A stretch of DNA of 64,000 nucleotides from Chryseobacterium camelliae (lineage in GTDB: Bacteria > Bacteroidota > Bacteroidia > Flavobacteriales > Weeksellaceae). Position 1 is the stretch's first letter. Each line of letters opens with the position of its first letter. Both the position numbers and the translations under genes were made by a program. Of the stretch, positions 26,389 through 35,002 are shown piece by piece. The notes beneath the pieces were generated by a model. It did no database searches and was not told the DNA's origin. It saw nothing but the letters and a program-made list of their open reading frames with translations. The stretch covers positions 1,488,001-1,552,000 of the forward strand of contig NZ_CP115859.1 of NCBI RefSeq assembly GCF_027920545.1, in the 5' to 3' direction.

Positions 26389-28761
26389 TTACGGACAGCT
26401 AGGTATTGAAAAACAACTCCACCCAGAAGATGTTCCGGTTGTATTAATTTTCAAACATTTTGCAACTGTATCATAAACCATCATTCCTTCTACAGGATTA
26501 CTGATTAATGATATTTCCGAGGTAGTCATTCTGGTAATAACAAATCCTTTGGTATTGCTTTCCAGTACCATGTGTGCAGATTTTCTCAGCATTGGCCAAT
26601 CGTTGGATGTATTTCCATCGCCATCGTTTCCTGCTCTTTGTAATAAAGTAATTCCAAATTTAGTATCTGCTCCTGCTTGTCCTGTATATGCAGGATTGTA
26701 ACATGGTACCATTAAATCCAGATTCGTTTTAATATTATTACACGTACCTCCTAATCCGTTATTAGAACATTCTGCTTGAGCATCAGTTGGCATCACGTTA
26801 ATATCCGGGTTTGTAGCATCCGGATCCGTAATATCGTTTACCCGTAGTATAGCGCCTTGGAAAGATTGAGTACCTGATACCACTGAATTATTAACGACTA
26901 CAGTTACGATGTAAGTTATTTCACAACCGCTTGGCAAATTAAGCTCTGATGTATATGTATTTGTGGCGGAATCATAAGACATTGCAACGCTTTCCGTACC
27001 GCATCCATTCCCAATAAACTGCGTATTTTGGGGAGTAAATCCGGCTGGTGTTTTAAATGTGAATTTTGCCCCAGGTACATCACTTGGTCCGTCGTTTTTC
27101 ACTTTAACAGTATAGGCAACCTGTTCTCCTTGAATTGCAGTGGTTTTATTCGGGGTAAGAGAACTGACCATCAAATCGGCACTTTTTAATAAACCAGCTG
27201 AGTTTACGGTAACCTGTTCTCCTTTTCTAAAAGACCAAGTATCAATCGATCTGTTATCACCAAATGTACCACTGTTACTTGTGCTATTTACTCCCCAAAT
27301 ATGACCGTTTACATTAGAGCTTATCCCGTTACTGTTGACAGGAGGCAGATGGCTATTATTTATCGGATTAGGGCTACTTCCATTGGATGTGGCAGTAATA
27401 TCAGTATCATTCCAATAAACGATGTCGGAAACAACCTGAGCTAAGTCATTGTGATTAAGCAACTCCAGTATCATCCCGTTTTTATTAAACTCCACATCCA
27501 TATAAGGGAAATGAACCTCACCTCCCTGTACGTATATCGTCATATCAACCGCAGCTGAGGCAGATCCAACAGTCACTGTTACCCCATTTCCATCTTTGCC
27601 ATCCCAGTACACTTTGTTATTTCCTGCTACAGCAGTACCAGTAAGTACTCTTGTAACAAATCCAGATCCAGAAACTTCAATATGATAAGTTCCCTGGACA
27701 TTTGAGGTAAACTTAATATACCCTCCTTTCAGCACACCTATCTGTTGTGGTGTTCCTTCTACACCTTCTACGGTAACATTCGTTACAACCGGATCAACAA
27801 CAGGATTCTTCAACCACGTTGTTCCTCCCGGAACGGCGCCTACCGAAGAACTTGGCATGTCTGTATTAGGCAGGTTATAAAACATTTTGTGGGTAATCTG
27901 ATTACTTGTATCCGCAGTACTAGGATCGTGTACTTTACCTGCTAAGAAGGCAGGTGAAGCACCATTTAAACTCTTATAAATGGGTAAACCATCGGCATCA
28001 ATAAATCCGTTATTGTTCACAAAAAAAGTATAAAGCATACCATTCATTCCATTACTATTTACTTTATAAATGTATCCATCCTTTGTAAGTGCATATAACT
28101 TCCCGTAAAAACCATCAGTACCAGGCGAATTTGTCCCGGTATTAAAATTAAACAGATTGGCATACACTCTTCCCTGTATAAACCCAGTGCCTGCTGTATT
28201 GACAACCGAAACATCCCAAGCGGTAATTACGTCACCGGAACTACTTTGTGTCCAGTTATTATTCGCTAAAATTGTCGTAACTGCACCAGAAGTAGCTGAT
28301 GGAGGAACAAATTCTACACGATATATTCCTGCACTGCCCGCAGGAACCGTATAATAAGTTGGCGTGTAGCGATCACCTCCTGTTTGTCCCGGTAATTGCG
28401 GACCTGCTAATTCGGCAGTACGATTGGGAATTTGTCCTGTAGCATCAGTAACATTCATTACTACACTCCCGTTTGGATCATATAGCCTAATGGCTGAGCT
28501 TCCCCTACCAAGTGCACTGGAAGCTAAAGTAACCCGTTCTCCTACTTTAGCATATACAAAGTGAGTTCCCCGACTAGCAAAAGGATAGTTTGCTGTAGCA
28601 GAGGTATTCGATCTTAAAAACGCACGGTATCCTGAAGCCCCACTCGGGTAAAGATCTCTGGAACCTTCAGCAAACAGGTGATTGCTATACAGAAAAAGAG
28701 TAATAAACACGGTACAACGAAAAAATTGCACCAATTTTGGTAAAAAATTAAGTTCATTCAT
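26389..28761 (-). CDS. large secreted protein with DUF11 domain
   Basis: About 790 residues. The ATG at 28761 (MNELNFLPK) is preferred over an upstream TTG because a signal peptide follows closely (TLFLYSNHLFA then EG). After a long beta-rich N-terminal region comes a DUF11 (adhesin-like) repeat: ADLMVSSLTPNKTTAIQGEQ through the conserved CEITYIVTV strand. The C-terminus ends in a module KGFVITRM...GMMVYDT...KCLKIN...GWSCF shared with the next gene. No T9SS domain is seen. The start lies 5 nt from a 25-bp perfect palindrome. An adhesin or surface-layer role is likely but unproven. Confidence 0.82.
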   Translation of the reverse strand: MNELNFLPKLVQFFRCTVFITLFLYSNHLFAEGSRDLYPSGASGYRAFLRSNTSATANYPFASRGTHFVYAKVGERVTLASSALGRGSSAIRLYDPNGSVVMNVTDATGQIPNRTAELAGPQLPGQTGGDRYTPTYYTVPAGSAGIYRVEFVPPSATSGAVTTILANNNWTQSSSGDVITAWDVSVVNTAGTGFIQGRVYANLFNFNTGTNSPGTDGFYGKLYALTKDGYIYKVNSNGMNGMLYTFFVNNNGFIDADGLPIYKSLNGASPAFLAGKVHDPSTADTSNQITHKMFYNLPNTDMPSSSVGAVPGGTTWLKNPVVDPVVTNVTVEGVEGTPQQIGVLKGGYIKFTSNVQGTYHIEVSGSGFVTRVLTGTAVAGNNKVYWDGKDGNGVTVTVGSASAAVDMTIYVQGGEVHFPYMDVEFNKNGMILELLNHNDLAQVVSDIVYWNDTDITATSNGSSPNPINNSHLPPVNSNGISSNVNGHIWGVNSTSNSGTFGDNRSIDTWSFRKGEQVTVNSAGLLKSADLMVSSLTPNKTTAIQGEQVAYTVKVKNDGPSDVPGAKFTFKTPAGFTPQNTQFIGNGCGTESVAMSYDSATNTYTSELNLPSGCEITYIVTVVVNNSVVSGTQSFQGAILRVNDITDPDATNPDINVMPTDAQAECSNNGLGGTCNNIKTNLDLMVPCYNPAYTGQAGADTKFGITLLQRAGNDGDGNTSNDWPMLRKSAHMVLESNTKGFVITRMTTSEISLISNPVEGMMVYDTVAKCLKINTTGTSSGWSCFSIPSCP

Positions 28762-28765
28762 AGTG

Positions 28766-28825
28766 TTTTTTAACAATTCTCATAAAACTAGGCAAAAATA
28801 TAGTTTTATGAGAATTGTTAAAAAA
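28766..28825. repeat. 25-bp perfect palindrome around a promoter box
   Basis: Arms 28766-28790 and 28801-28825 are perfectly complementary, with a 10-nt loop. The loop holds TATTTTTG on the minus strand (28793-28800), a -7 match for the DUF11 gene. There is no U-tract after it in the minus direction, so it is not a normal terminator. A dyad operator is a plausible reading. Confidence 0.75.
28793..28800 (-). promoter_or_regulatory. -7 box for the surface-protein pair
   Basis: TATTTTTG (TAnnTTTG) in the loop of the palindrome, 31 nt upstream of the ATG at 28761. Confidence 0.45.
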
Positions 28826-28898
28826 AACATAATATTATCGTTAAATAATAAAATAATTTCGCTCACAAAAAAGAAAATATTCTGTTAAAAAAGAAAAA

Positions 28899-28920
28899 AG
28901 CCATCTCTTCTGAGATGGCT
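28899..28920 (-). terminator. terminator after rplL
   Basis: Stem AGCCATCTC with GAGATGGCT, loop TTCT, followed on the minus strand by a T-rich run. It closes the rplKAJL operon before the inserted surface-protein genes. Confidence 0.88.
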
Positions 28921-28951
28921 TAATAATATATTCCGGGTACGGAAAAAAGAA

Positions 28952-29320
28952 TTACTTCAATTCTACTTCAGCACCAGCTTCTTCTAATTGCTTCTTAAGA
29001 GCTTCAGCTTCGTCTTTAGAAACACCTTGCTTCAATGGAGCAGGAGCACCGTCTACGATATCTTTAGCTTCTTTAAGACCAGCACCAGTTAAATCTTTTA
29101 CTAATTTAACGATTGCTAATTTAGAAGCACCTGCAGACTTAAGAATTACGTCGAATTCTGTTTTTTCTTCAGCAGCTTCACCTGCACCACCTGCAGCAAC
29201 TACTACAGCAGCAGCAGCTGGCTCAATTCCGTACTCATCCTTAAGGATAGCAGCTAATTCGTTTACGTCTTTTACTGTTAAGTTTACTAGCGTTTCAGCT
29301 AAATTTTTTAAATCTGACAT
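28952..29320 (-). CDS. rplL: 50S ribosomal protein L7/L12
   Basis: A 122-residue stalk protein that recruits translation factors. The N-terminal dimerisation domain, an Ala-rich hinge, and the C-terminal domain ([20 protein letters not shown], then [20 protein letters not shown]) are complete. It follows rplJ after 45 nt and is the last gene of the operon before a strong terminator. Confidence 0.98.
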   Translation of the reverse strand: MSDLKNLAETLVNLTVKDVNELAAILKDEYGIEPAAAAVVVAAGGAGEAAEEKTEFDVILKSAGASKLAIVKLVKDLTGAGLKEAKDIVDGAPAPLKQGVSKDEAEALKKQLEEAGAEVELK

Positions 29321-29365
29321 TGTTGTAATGTTTTTTGTTGATTATTGATTATTTTTTGAGTGTAA

Positions 29366-29962
29366 TTATTCAGCAGCTGGCGTTTCGTCAGTGCTATCTG
29401 CAGCAGGAGCTTCCGGAGCAGCCTCAGCAGGAGTTTCTTCTACAGCAGGAGCAGCAACTTCTTCAGTTGTAGCTTCTACAGCTTCAGATTTGTTTTGAAG
29501 AGCAGAAACAACTCTTTGGATTGGAGACTGAAGTAATCCGATGATTTCACCGATCATTTCTTCTCTAGACTTGATGCTTACTAAAGTATCAAGGTTGTTG
29601 TCACCAATGTAGAAAGTTTCTTGAACAAAAGCAGACTTCAATGCCGGCTTCTCTTCTTTCTTTCTGAAATCTTTGATTAATTTCGCTGGAGCATTTGCTG
29701 TCTCAGAAATCATAATCGCAGAGTTTCCTTTGAAAGACTGGAACATCTCAGAGTAATCCACTCCTTCGATTTGCTCCATTGCTTTTTGCAAAAGTGTATT
29801 TTTTACAACTTTTACTTTAATATTTTGCTTAAAAGCTTGTCTTCTGAAGTCTGATGCTTTACCAGCATTCAATCCTTCAAGATCTGCAACATATACTACT
29901 TTAGCATCCTGAAGCAAATCTTTGATCTCTTGTATCGCTACAACTTTTTGGTCTTTTGTCAT
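29366..29962 (-). CDS. rplJ: 50S ribosomal protein L10
   Basis: A 198-residue L10 that anchors L7/L12 dimers to the ribosome. The N-terminal domain (VVYVADLEGLNAGKASDFRR by segments) is normal. The protein is about 30 residues longer than E. coli L10 because of a C-terminal low-complexity tail rich in Ala, Glu, Pro and Asp (from about residue 165). It lies between rplA and rplL in the usual order. Confidence 0.98.
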   Translation of the reverse strand: MTKDQKVVAIQEIKDLLQDAKVVYVADLEGLNAGKASDFRRQAFKQNIKVKVVKNTLLQKAMEQIEGVDYSEMFQSFKGNSAIMISETANAPAKLIKDFRKKEEKPALKSAFVQETFYIGDNNLDTLVSIKSREEMIGEIIGLLQSPIQRVVSALQNKSEAVEATTEEVAAPAVEETPAEAAPEAPAADSTDETPAAE

Positions 29963-29980
29963 TGTCTTAAGGATTTAATA

Positions 29981-30673
29981 TTAGTTAACAGATTTAGTAT
30001 CGATTGCAATACCAGGACTCATTGTAGAAGACAAATAGATGCTTTTTACATAAGTACCTTTAGCAGCAGTTGGCTTCATTTTAATCAAAGTAGAGATCAA
30101 TTCCTGAGCATTTTCCTTGATTTTAGCAGCATCGAAAGATACTTTACCAATACCAGCGTGGATAATACCGTATTTATCAACTTTGAAATCAATTTTACCT
30201 GCTTTTACTTCAGTTACTGCTTTACCAATTTCCATAGTTACAGTACCTGATTTAGGGTTAGGCATCAAACCTCTTGGTCCTAATACTCTACCCAAAGGTC
30301 CTAATTTACCCATTACAGCTGGCATAGTAACGATAACGTCAACATCTGTCCAACCTTCTTTGATTTTTTGTAAATATTCGTCAAGACCTACATAATCAGC
30401 ACCAGCTTCTTTAGCTTCAGCTTCTTTATCTGGAGTTACTAAAGCCAAAACTTTAACATCTTTACCAGTTCCGTGAGGAAGAGATACAACACCTCTTACC
30501 ATTTGGTTTGCTTTTCTTGGATCTACACCCAATCTTACAGCGATATCAACAGAAGCATCAAACTTTGCAGTGTTCACTTCTTTTACAAGAGCTGAACCTT
30601 CTTCAAGGTTATAGATTCTTCCTTTTTCTACTTTGCTTAAAGCTTCCTTTTGCTTTTTAGTCAATTTTGCCAT
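29981..30673 (-). CDS. rplA: 50S ribosomal protein L1
   Basis: A 230-residue protein of the L1 stalk, which helps deacylated tRNA leave the E site. [15 protein letters not shown] is the family signature. It is 11 nt after rplK. In many bacteria L1 represses its own operon by binding the rplK leader; the roughly 90-nt predicted rplK leader would allow this, but I did not identify the L1-binding fold. Confidence 0.99.
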   Translation of the reverse strand: MAKLTKKQKEALSKVEKGRIYNLEEGSALVKEVNTAKFDASVDIAVRLGVDPRKANQMVRGVVSLPHGTGKDVKVLALVTPDKEAEAKEAGADYVGLDEYLQKIKEGWTDVDVIVTMPAVMGKLGPLGRVLGPRGLMPNPKSGTVTMEIGKAVTEVKAGKIDFKVDKYGIIHAGIGKVSFDAAKIKENAQELISTLIKMKPTAAKGTYVKSIYLSSTMSPGIAIDTKSVN

Positions 30674-30684
30674 TTCTAATAGTT

Positions 30685-31131
30685 TTAAGCGTTAAAAGTT
30701 GGTTTAGTTCCTGTTACTCTTAATCCCATAGATCTAGCAGTACCTGCAACCATAGAAACTGCAGAATCCATTGTAAAGCAGTTAAGGTCAGTCATTTTAT
30801 CTTCAGCGATTTTCTTCACTTGATCCCAAGATACAGAACCTACTTTGTTTCTGTTTGGTTCTCCGGAACCACCCTTGATTTTAGCCGCATCCATCAACTG
30901 GATTGCTGCAGGAGGAGTTTTGATTACGAATTCAAAAGATTTGTCTTCGTACACTGTAATTACTACAGGTAAAACTTGTCCTGGCTTATCTTGAGTTCTT
31001 CCGTTAAATTGCTTACAAAACTCCATGATGTTCACACCTGCAGAACCCAAAGCTGGACCTACTGGTGGAGAAGGGTTAGCAGCGCCACCTTTCACCTGAA
31101 GCTTTACCATTTTAAAGACTTTCTTAGCCAT
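30685..31131 (-). CDS. rplK: 50S ribosomal protein L11
   Basis: A 148-residue protein of the GTPase-associated centre. The N-terminal [21 protein letters not shown] and the C-terminal [10 protein letters not shown] are diagnostic. It is the first gene of rplKAJL and is separated from nusG by an inserted membrane-protein gene. A full TTTG-N19-TAATTTTG promoter lies about 97 nt upstream. Confidence 0.99.
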   Translation of the reverse strand: MAKKVFKMVKLQVKGGAANPSPPVGPALGSAGVNIMEFCKQFNGRTQDKPGQVLPVVITVYEDKSFEFVIKTPPAAIQLMDAAKIKGGSGEPNRNKVGSVSWDQVKKIAEDKMTDLNCFTMDSAVSMVAGTARSMGLRVTGTKPTFNA

Positions 31132-31227
31132 TGTTTGTTTTTTAAATTTGAATAATTAATGAGTTTGGAAGCATTTATTATTCAGTAGATTACCGACTCA
31201 CATACAGTAAACCTACTTTTCGGATTG

Positions 31228-31258
31228 CAAAATTATGAATTATTTTTGAAATAGCAAA
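31228..31258 (-). promoter_or_regulatory. promoter of rplKAJL
   Basis: On the minus strand TTTG (31255-31258), 19 nt, then TAATTTTG (31228-31235): both Bacteroidota promoter elements at the ideal spacing. It lies after the inserted GT39-like gene, giving rplKAJL independent transcription. Confidence 0.7.
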
Positions 31259-31296
31259 TTGAAATTATCTATTTTTAGAAAGTATTTTATTTTTTT

Positions 31297-32559
31297 CTAA
31301 GGTATATATTTCTCATTTACATTTGATTCCTTATCCGTTTTGAAATATTTCAAAAATAAAAACAATGAGATCACTGAAGTTTCTATCCATTCAAAATCTA
31401 ATTTAAAACGAATATTGGCAGCATGACCAATTAAATAAGGAAATGTAAAACCAGCAAATACAATACAAAAAAACAGAAATAATTTTTTATTGTTTCTAAA
31501 AAAGTAAATCAAACTGATCAATAATAAAAAATTGAGACAAAGAACATATAATTTCCTTCCTATAAGTATAGAGAGCCCATTATCATTAAAATATTTTTTG
31601 GGAACAAACCATAGGCTTATACAATTGTTCAGACCTTTCTTTAAAGGAGCGAATCTATCCACTTCCACAATTTTCAGGACTTCTCTTTCATATATTTTCT
31701 CTCCTACAAACTCATTATGAGCTTCAATTTTTTCAAAAACAATCTTTTTCCTTTCTTCACTCATAAAATGATTATTGGATAATATTTGATAATCCGGAAC
31801 ATATCCTAAAAATACATTTTGCCAGACAGGAGATTTACTAATGATTATCCGGTCAAAAGTAATGTAATTCCTTATCACCCACGGAGAATACCCCATAACA
31901 GCTATAATGGTAACATACAAAAGATTTTTGAAGGAAATCTTTTTATACAACAACAAAAGCAGAATCAGCAGTCCCATGATCGGAACAGCAATAACCTGTG
32001 TTAAAGCAACAATAGCTGTAATTATAGAAAAAGATATTATTATTTGAAAGGTATTAGCCAATCGGACCCAAAATAAAGAATAAAAATAAACCCAAATCGC
32101 AAAAAGTACAATAAACAAATTCGTGGCCTCTAAAACATTAGAATAATAAAAATAAGCCGGAGAAAAAATAAAAAAATAGGCAGATAAAAAACCGGCAGTC
32201 TTTACATTAAAATTTTCAAATATTTTGATCATAATGATCGGAACGAAAAAATACAAAATATGCTGAACGATAATGATAAACTTAACCGCCTTAACGAGTC
32301 CAAAATATTTTATAAAAAGACTTAAAAACAAAGGATAAACGGGAAGTTTATATACCGAGCTCCCATATTGTAAATTCCAAGAGTAAACCCCATGAATACT
32401 CAGGTTTCTGGCAATTCCCCAGTCTTCAAAAAAATCAGCATTAAAATTATTATATATTGAAAAGATAATTTTGGTAAAAAAAACAAGAAAGTTAAGTACT
32501 AGAAAGGATTTCCAATTAAGAAAAAAATCTGCTAGCCATATTTTTGAAGAACTCAACAT
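31297..32559 (-). CDS. GT39/ArnT-like multi-pass membrane protein
   Basis: A 420-residue integral membrane protein with about ten hydrophobic segments. The first loop holds FFEDWGIARNLSIHGVYSWN, like the Asp-containing first loop of dolichol/undecaprenyl-phosphate mannosyl- or aminoarabinose-type transferases (GT39/PMT). It probably moves a sugar from a polyprenyl carrier outside the inner membrane; acceptor unknown. It interrupts nusG-rplK, is very AT-rich by eye, and is bounded by the nusG terminator and the rplK promoter. Family placement is by architecture only. Confidence 0.75.
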   Translation of the reverse strand: MLSSSKIWLADFFLNWKSFLVLNFLVFFTKIIFSIYNNFNADFFEDWGIARNLSIHGVYSWNLQYGSSVYKLPVYPLFLSLFIKYFGLVKAVKFIIIVQHILYFFVPIIMIKIFENFNVKTAGFLSAYFFIFSPAYFYYSNVLEATNLFIVLFAIWVYFYSLFWVRLANTFQIIISFSIITAIVALTQVIAVPIMGLLILLLLLYKKISFKNLLYVTIIAVMGYSPWVIRNYITFDRIIISKSPVWQNVFLGYVPDYQILSNNHFMSEERKKIVFEKIEAHNEFVGEKIYEREVLKIVEVDRFAPLKKGLNNCISLWFVPKKYFNDNGLSILIGRKLYVLCLNFLLLISLIYFFRNNKKLFLFFCIVFAGFTFPYLIGHAANIRFKLDFEWIETSVISLFLFLKYFKTDKESNVNEKYIP

Positions 32560-32575
32560 ATATAAATTTATAAAA

Positions 32576-32583
32576 CAAAAATA
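32576..32583 (-). promoter_or_regulatory. -7 box for GT39-like gene
   Basis: TATTTTTG on the minus strand (TAnnTTTG), 17 nt upstream of the start, overlapping the A/T run of the nusG terminator. Confidence 0.4.
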
Positions 32584-32607
32584 AAAAAAGCGGATTAAAA
32601 TCCGCTT
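32584..32607 (-). terminator. terminator after nusG
   Basis: Stem AAGCGGATT with AATCCGCTT and a minimal loop, followed by a T-run on the minus strand, 26 nt after the nusG stop. It separates nusG from the inserted GT39-like gene. Confidence 0.85.
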
Positions 32608-32632
32608 CTATATACTATTTATTATTTACAAT

Positions 32633-33175
32633 CTAAACCTTCTCAACCTGCATATAGCTAAGTTCCATTGGAGTTTTTCTACCGAAGATAAGAACAGAAA
32701 CTTCAATTTTCTTTTTATCTTCAAGAATTTTTTCTACGGTTCCGTTGAATCCGTTGAATGGTCCGTCAATTACTTTAACGTTTTCACCCACGATGTAAGG
32801 AATTTCAACATCACTTGCAAATTCAGATAATTCATCCATTCTTCCAAGCATTCTGTTAACTTCAGACTTTCTCATTGGAACAGGATCTCCTCCTTTTGTT
32901 AAACTTAAGAAAGATATAACTCCGGGAATATTCTTAATAACGTGAGGAATCTCTCCCATTAGTTCAGCTTCAATCATTAAGTATCCAGGATAGTAAGGTC
33001 TTTCTTTAGGAACTTTTTTTCCGTTTCTAATCTGAATAACCTTTTCCATAGGAATAACCACCTGAGTAACATACTGCTCAAACCCTAAACGTTTGATTTC
33101 TGTCTCAATGTAGTTTTTCACTTTATTTTCCTGTCCGCTGATAGCTTTCAGCACATACCATTTCAATTCGCTCAT
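32633..33175 (-). CDS. nusG: transcription termination/antitermination protein NusG
   Basis: A 180-residue NusG with an NGN domain (KWYVLKAISGQENKVKNYIE by segments, then RPYYPGYLMIEAEL) and a KOW domain (GENVKVIDGPFNGFNGTVEKI). It couples RNA polymerase to the ribosome or Rho. It follows secE after 20 nt, the conserved secE-nusG pair, and is closed by a terminator. Confidence 0.98.
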   Translation of the reverse strand: MSELKWYVLKAISGQENKVKNYIETEIKRLGFEQYVTQVVIPMEKVIQIRNGKKVPKERPYYPGYLMIEAELMGEIPHVIKNIPGVISFLSLTKGGDPVPMRKSEVNRMLGRMDELSEFASDVEIPYIVGENVKVIDGPFNGFNGTVEKILEDKKKIEVSVLIFGRKTPMELSYMQVEKV

Positions 33176-33195
33176 TTTGGGAAAATACTTTATTA

Positions 33196-33402
33196 TTAAT
33201 TGAACAAGTTGATAAGCATTCCTATGATGTTACTAATTGCTTTTGAAAACAATTCGTCAACTCCAAAAGTAAATAGAGCCAAGATTACTGTTGCAATAGT
33301 TACTACAACTGTAGAAGATTGCAGATCAGCCCATTTTGGCCATTCAACTTTATGTCTGAATTCGTTATAAGAACCTTTTAAAAAATCGATAAATGAACTC
33401 AT
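33196..33402 (-). CDS. secE: preprotein translocase subunit SecE
   Basis: A 68-residue subunit of the SecYEG channel with a single C-terminal membrane span (VVVTIATVILALFTFGV). The conserved amphipathic region FRHKVEWPKWADLQSS precedes it. I chose the start at 33402 (MSSFIDFLKG); a longer open frame upstream would run into tRNA-Trp and is not real. It lies between tRNA-Trp and nusG. Confidence 0.96.
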   Translation of the reverse strand: MSSFIDFLKGSYNEFRHKVEWPKWADLQSSTVVVTIATVILALFTFGVDELFSKAISNIIGMLINLFN

Positions 33403-33414
33403 AATTGTTATTTG

Positions 33415-33485
33415 CACGGGCACAAGGATTCGAACCCTGATCAACGGTTTTGGAGACCGGTATCCTACCATTGGACGATGCCCGT
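33415..33485 (-). tRNA. tRNA-Trp (CCA)
   Basis: A 71-nt cloverleaf with anticodon CCA in the loop CTCCAAA, acceptor stem ACGGGCA/TGCCCGT, T-loop TTCGAAT, and discriminator G. CCA is not encoded. It lies between tuf and secE, a place known for tRNA-Trp in several phyla. Confidence 0.95.
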
Positions 33486-33493
33486 AGTTAAAA

Positions 33494-33525
33494 AAGCTTC
33501 CGAGAGTCTCCTTTCGGAAGCTTTA
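33494..33525 (-). terminator. terminator after tuf
   Basis: Stem AAAGCTTCCGA (33494-33504) with TCGGAAGCTTT (33515-33525) and a 10-nt loop; T-run follows on the minus strand. It lies 15 nt after the tuf stop and just upstream of tRNA-Trp. Confidence 0.85.
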
Positions 33526-33539
33526 TTTATTTAAGATAA

Positions 33540-34745
33540 TTAATCTAAGATTTCAGTAACCTGACCTGAACCAACTGTTCTACCTCCTTCTCTGATCGCG
33601 AATCTAAGACCCTCGTTAAGAGCGATTGGTTGTAACAATTCTACAGTGATCTCTAAGTTATCACCAGGCATTACCATCTCTACACCTTCTGGTAAGAAGA
33701 TCTCACCTGTAACGTCAGTAGTTCTTACGTAGAACTGAGGACGGTACTTGTTGTGGAATGGAGTGTGACGTCCACCTTCTTCTTTAGAAAGGATATAAAC
33801 AGATGCTTTGAATTTTTTGTGTGGCTTCACAGAATCTTTCTTAGCGATAACCATACCTCTCTTGATGTCAGTTTTTTCAATACCTCTCAACAATAGACCT
33901 ACGTTATCACCAGCTTCACCTCTGTCTAGGATTTTTCTGAACATCTCAACTCCTGTAATTGTAGAAGTTAATTTTTCTTCACCCATACCAACGATATCAA
34001 CTGGATCTCCAGTGTTGATAACACCAGCCTCGATTCTACCAGTTGCTACAGTACCTCTACCTGTAATAGAGAATACGTCTTCGATTGGCATCAAGAATGG
34101 CTTATCAGTATCTCTTACTGGCTCATCGATCCACTCATCAACTGCATCCATTAATGCTTCAACAGTTTTGAACCACTTATCTTCTGAGTCACCGTTAGTA
34201 GCTGCAGTAAGTGCTCCAAGAGCTGAACCTTGGATTACTGGAGAGTTATCTCCATCAAAGTCATAAGTAGCTAATAGATCTCTAAGTTCCATTTCAACAA
34301 GCTCTAACAATTCTGGATCATCCACCATGTCAACTTTGTTCATGAAAACAACGATCTTAGGCACGTTTACCTGACGGCAAAGTAGGATATGTTCTCTAGT
34401 TTGAGGCATTGGACCATCAGTTGCAGCACATACTACGATAGCTCCATCCATCTGAGCAGCACCAGTTACCATGTTCTTAACATAGTCGGCGTGACCTGGA
34501 CAGTCAACGTGAGCATAATGTCTTTTTACAGTTTCGTACTCGATGTGAGCAGTATTGATAGTGATCCCTCTTTCTTTTTCTTCTGGAGCAGAGTCAATTG
34601 AAGAGAAGTCTTTTTTCTCAGCAAGACCTTTGCTAGCTAATACAGCAGAAATAGCAGCTGTAAGAGTAGTTTTACCATGGTCAACGTGACCAATAGTACC
34701 AATGTTCAAGTGTGGTTTGTTACGATTAAACGTTTCCTTTGCCAT
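33540..34745 (-). CDS. tuf: elongation factor Tu
   Basis: A 401-residue GTPase delivering aminoacyl-tRNA to the ribosome. GHVDHGKT (19-26), DCPGHADYV and NKVDMVD are the G1, G3 and G4 motifs, and GITIN is the switch region. Domains II and III (GRGTVATGR, then the [11 protein letters not shown] end) are complete. The gene stands between the inserted czc cassette and tRNA-Trp; it has its own -7 box and terminator. Confidence 0.99.
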   Translation of the reverse strand: MAKETFNRNKPHLNIGTIGHVDHGKTTLTAAISAVLASKGLAEKKDFSSIDSAPEEKERGITINTAHIEYETVKRHYAHVDCPGHADYVKNMVTGAAQMDGAIVVCAATDGPMPQTREHILLCRQVNVPKIVVFMNKVDMVDDPELLELVEMELRDLLATYDFDGDNSPVIQGSALGALTAATNGDSEDKWFKTVEALMDAVDEWIDEPVRDTDKPFLMPIEDVFSITGRGTVATGRIEAGVINTGDPVDIVGMGEEKLTSTITGVEMFRKILDRGEAGDNVGLLLRGIEKTDIKRGMVIAKKDSVKPHKKFKASVYILSKEEGGRHTPFHNKYRPQFYVRTTDVTGEIFLPEGVEMVMPGDNLEITVELLQPIALNEGLRFAIREGGRTVGSGQVTEILD

Positions 34746-34788
34746 GATTTAAAATTATTTATTTATTGTTTTTCAAATTTTCGGTGTG

Positions 34789-34796
34789 CAAATATA
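34789..34796 (-). promoter_or_regulatory. -7 promoter box for tuf
   Basis: TATATTTG on the minus strand (TAnnTTTG), 43 nt upstream of the tuf ATG. A TTTTGG lies about 16 nt further upstream, slightly closer than the usual -33 spacing. Confidence 0.5.
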
Positions 34797-34942
34797 ATGA
34801 ATTTTTAAATACCAAAACCTTTTTATTTAAAAAAGTTTTAATATTCAAATCCAATGAACTACAAACCGCATATTTCAAAGTATTGAGACTGCAAATTTAC
34901 ACAAATTTCTTGATTGAAAAAATCTTTGTAAAACCTTTTATG

Positions 34943-34972
34943 AAAAAGCCTGAAACACAATTCGTTTCAGGC
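34943..34972 (-). terminator. terminator after czcA
   Basis: Stem GCCTGAAAC (34948-34956) with GTTTCAGGC (34964-34972), loop of 7 nt, followed by TTTTTC on the minus strand. It closes the efflux operon before tuf. Confidence 0.85.
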
Positions 34973-35002
34973 CGGGTCAATATAAAATAAATGATATAAC
35001 TG

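Noticed and set aside
28766..28825. Phase-variable invertible promoter flanked by inverted repeats
   Set aside because: The segment between the arms is only 10 nt, far too short for site-specific inversion of the Bacteroides type, and no linked invertase gene is present.
33196..33471. 91-residue version of SecE
   Set aside because: The added N-terminus is translated from tRNA-Trp; SecE homology begins at the Met at 33402.
34766..34990. 74-residue plus-strand reading frame between tuf and czcA
   Set aside because: It covers the tuf promoter box and the czcA terminator hairpin; its composition reflects AT-rich non-coding DNA.
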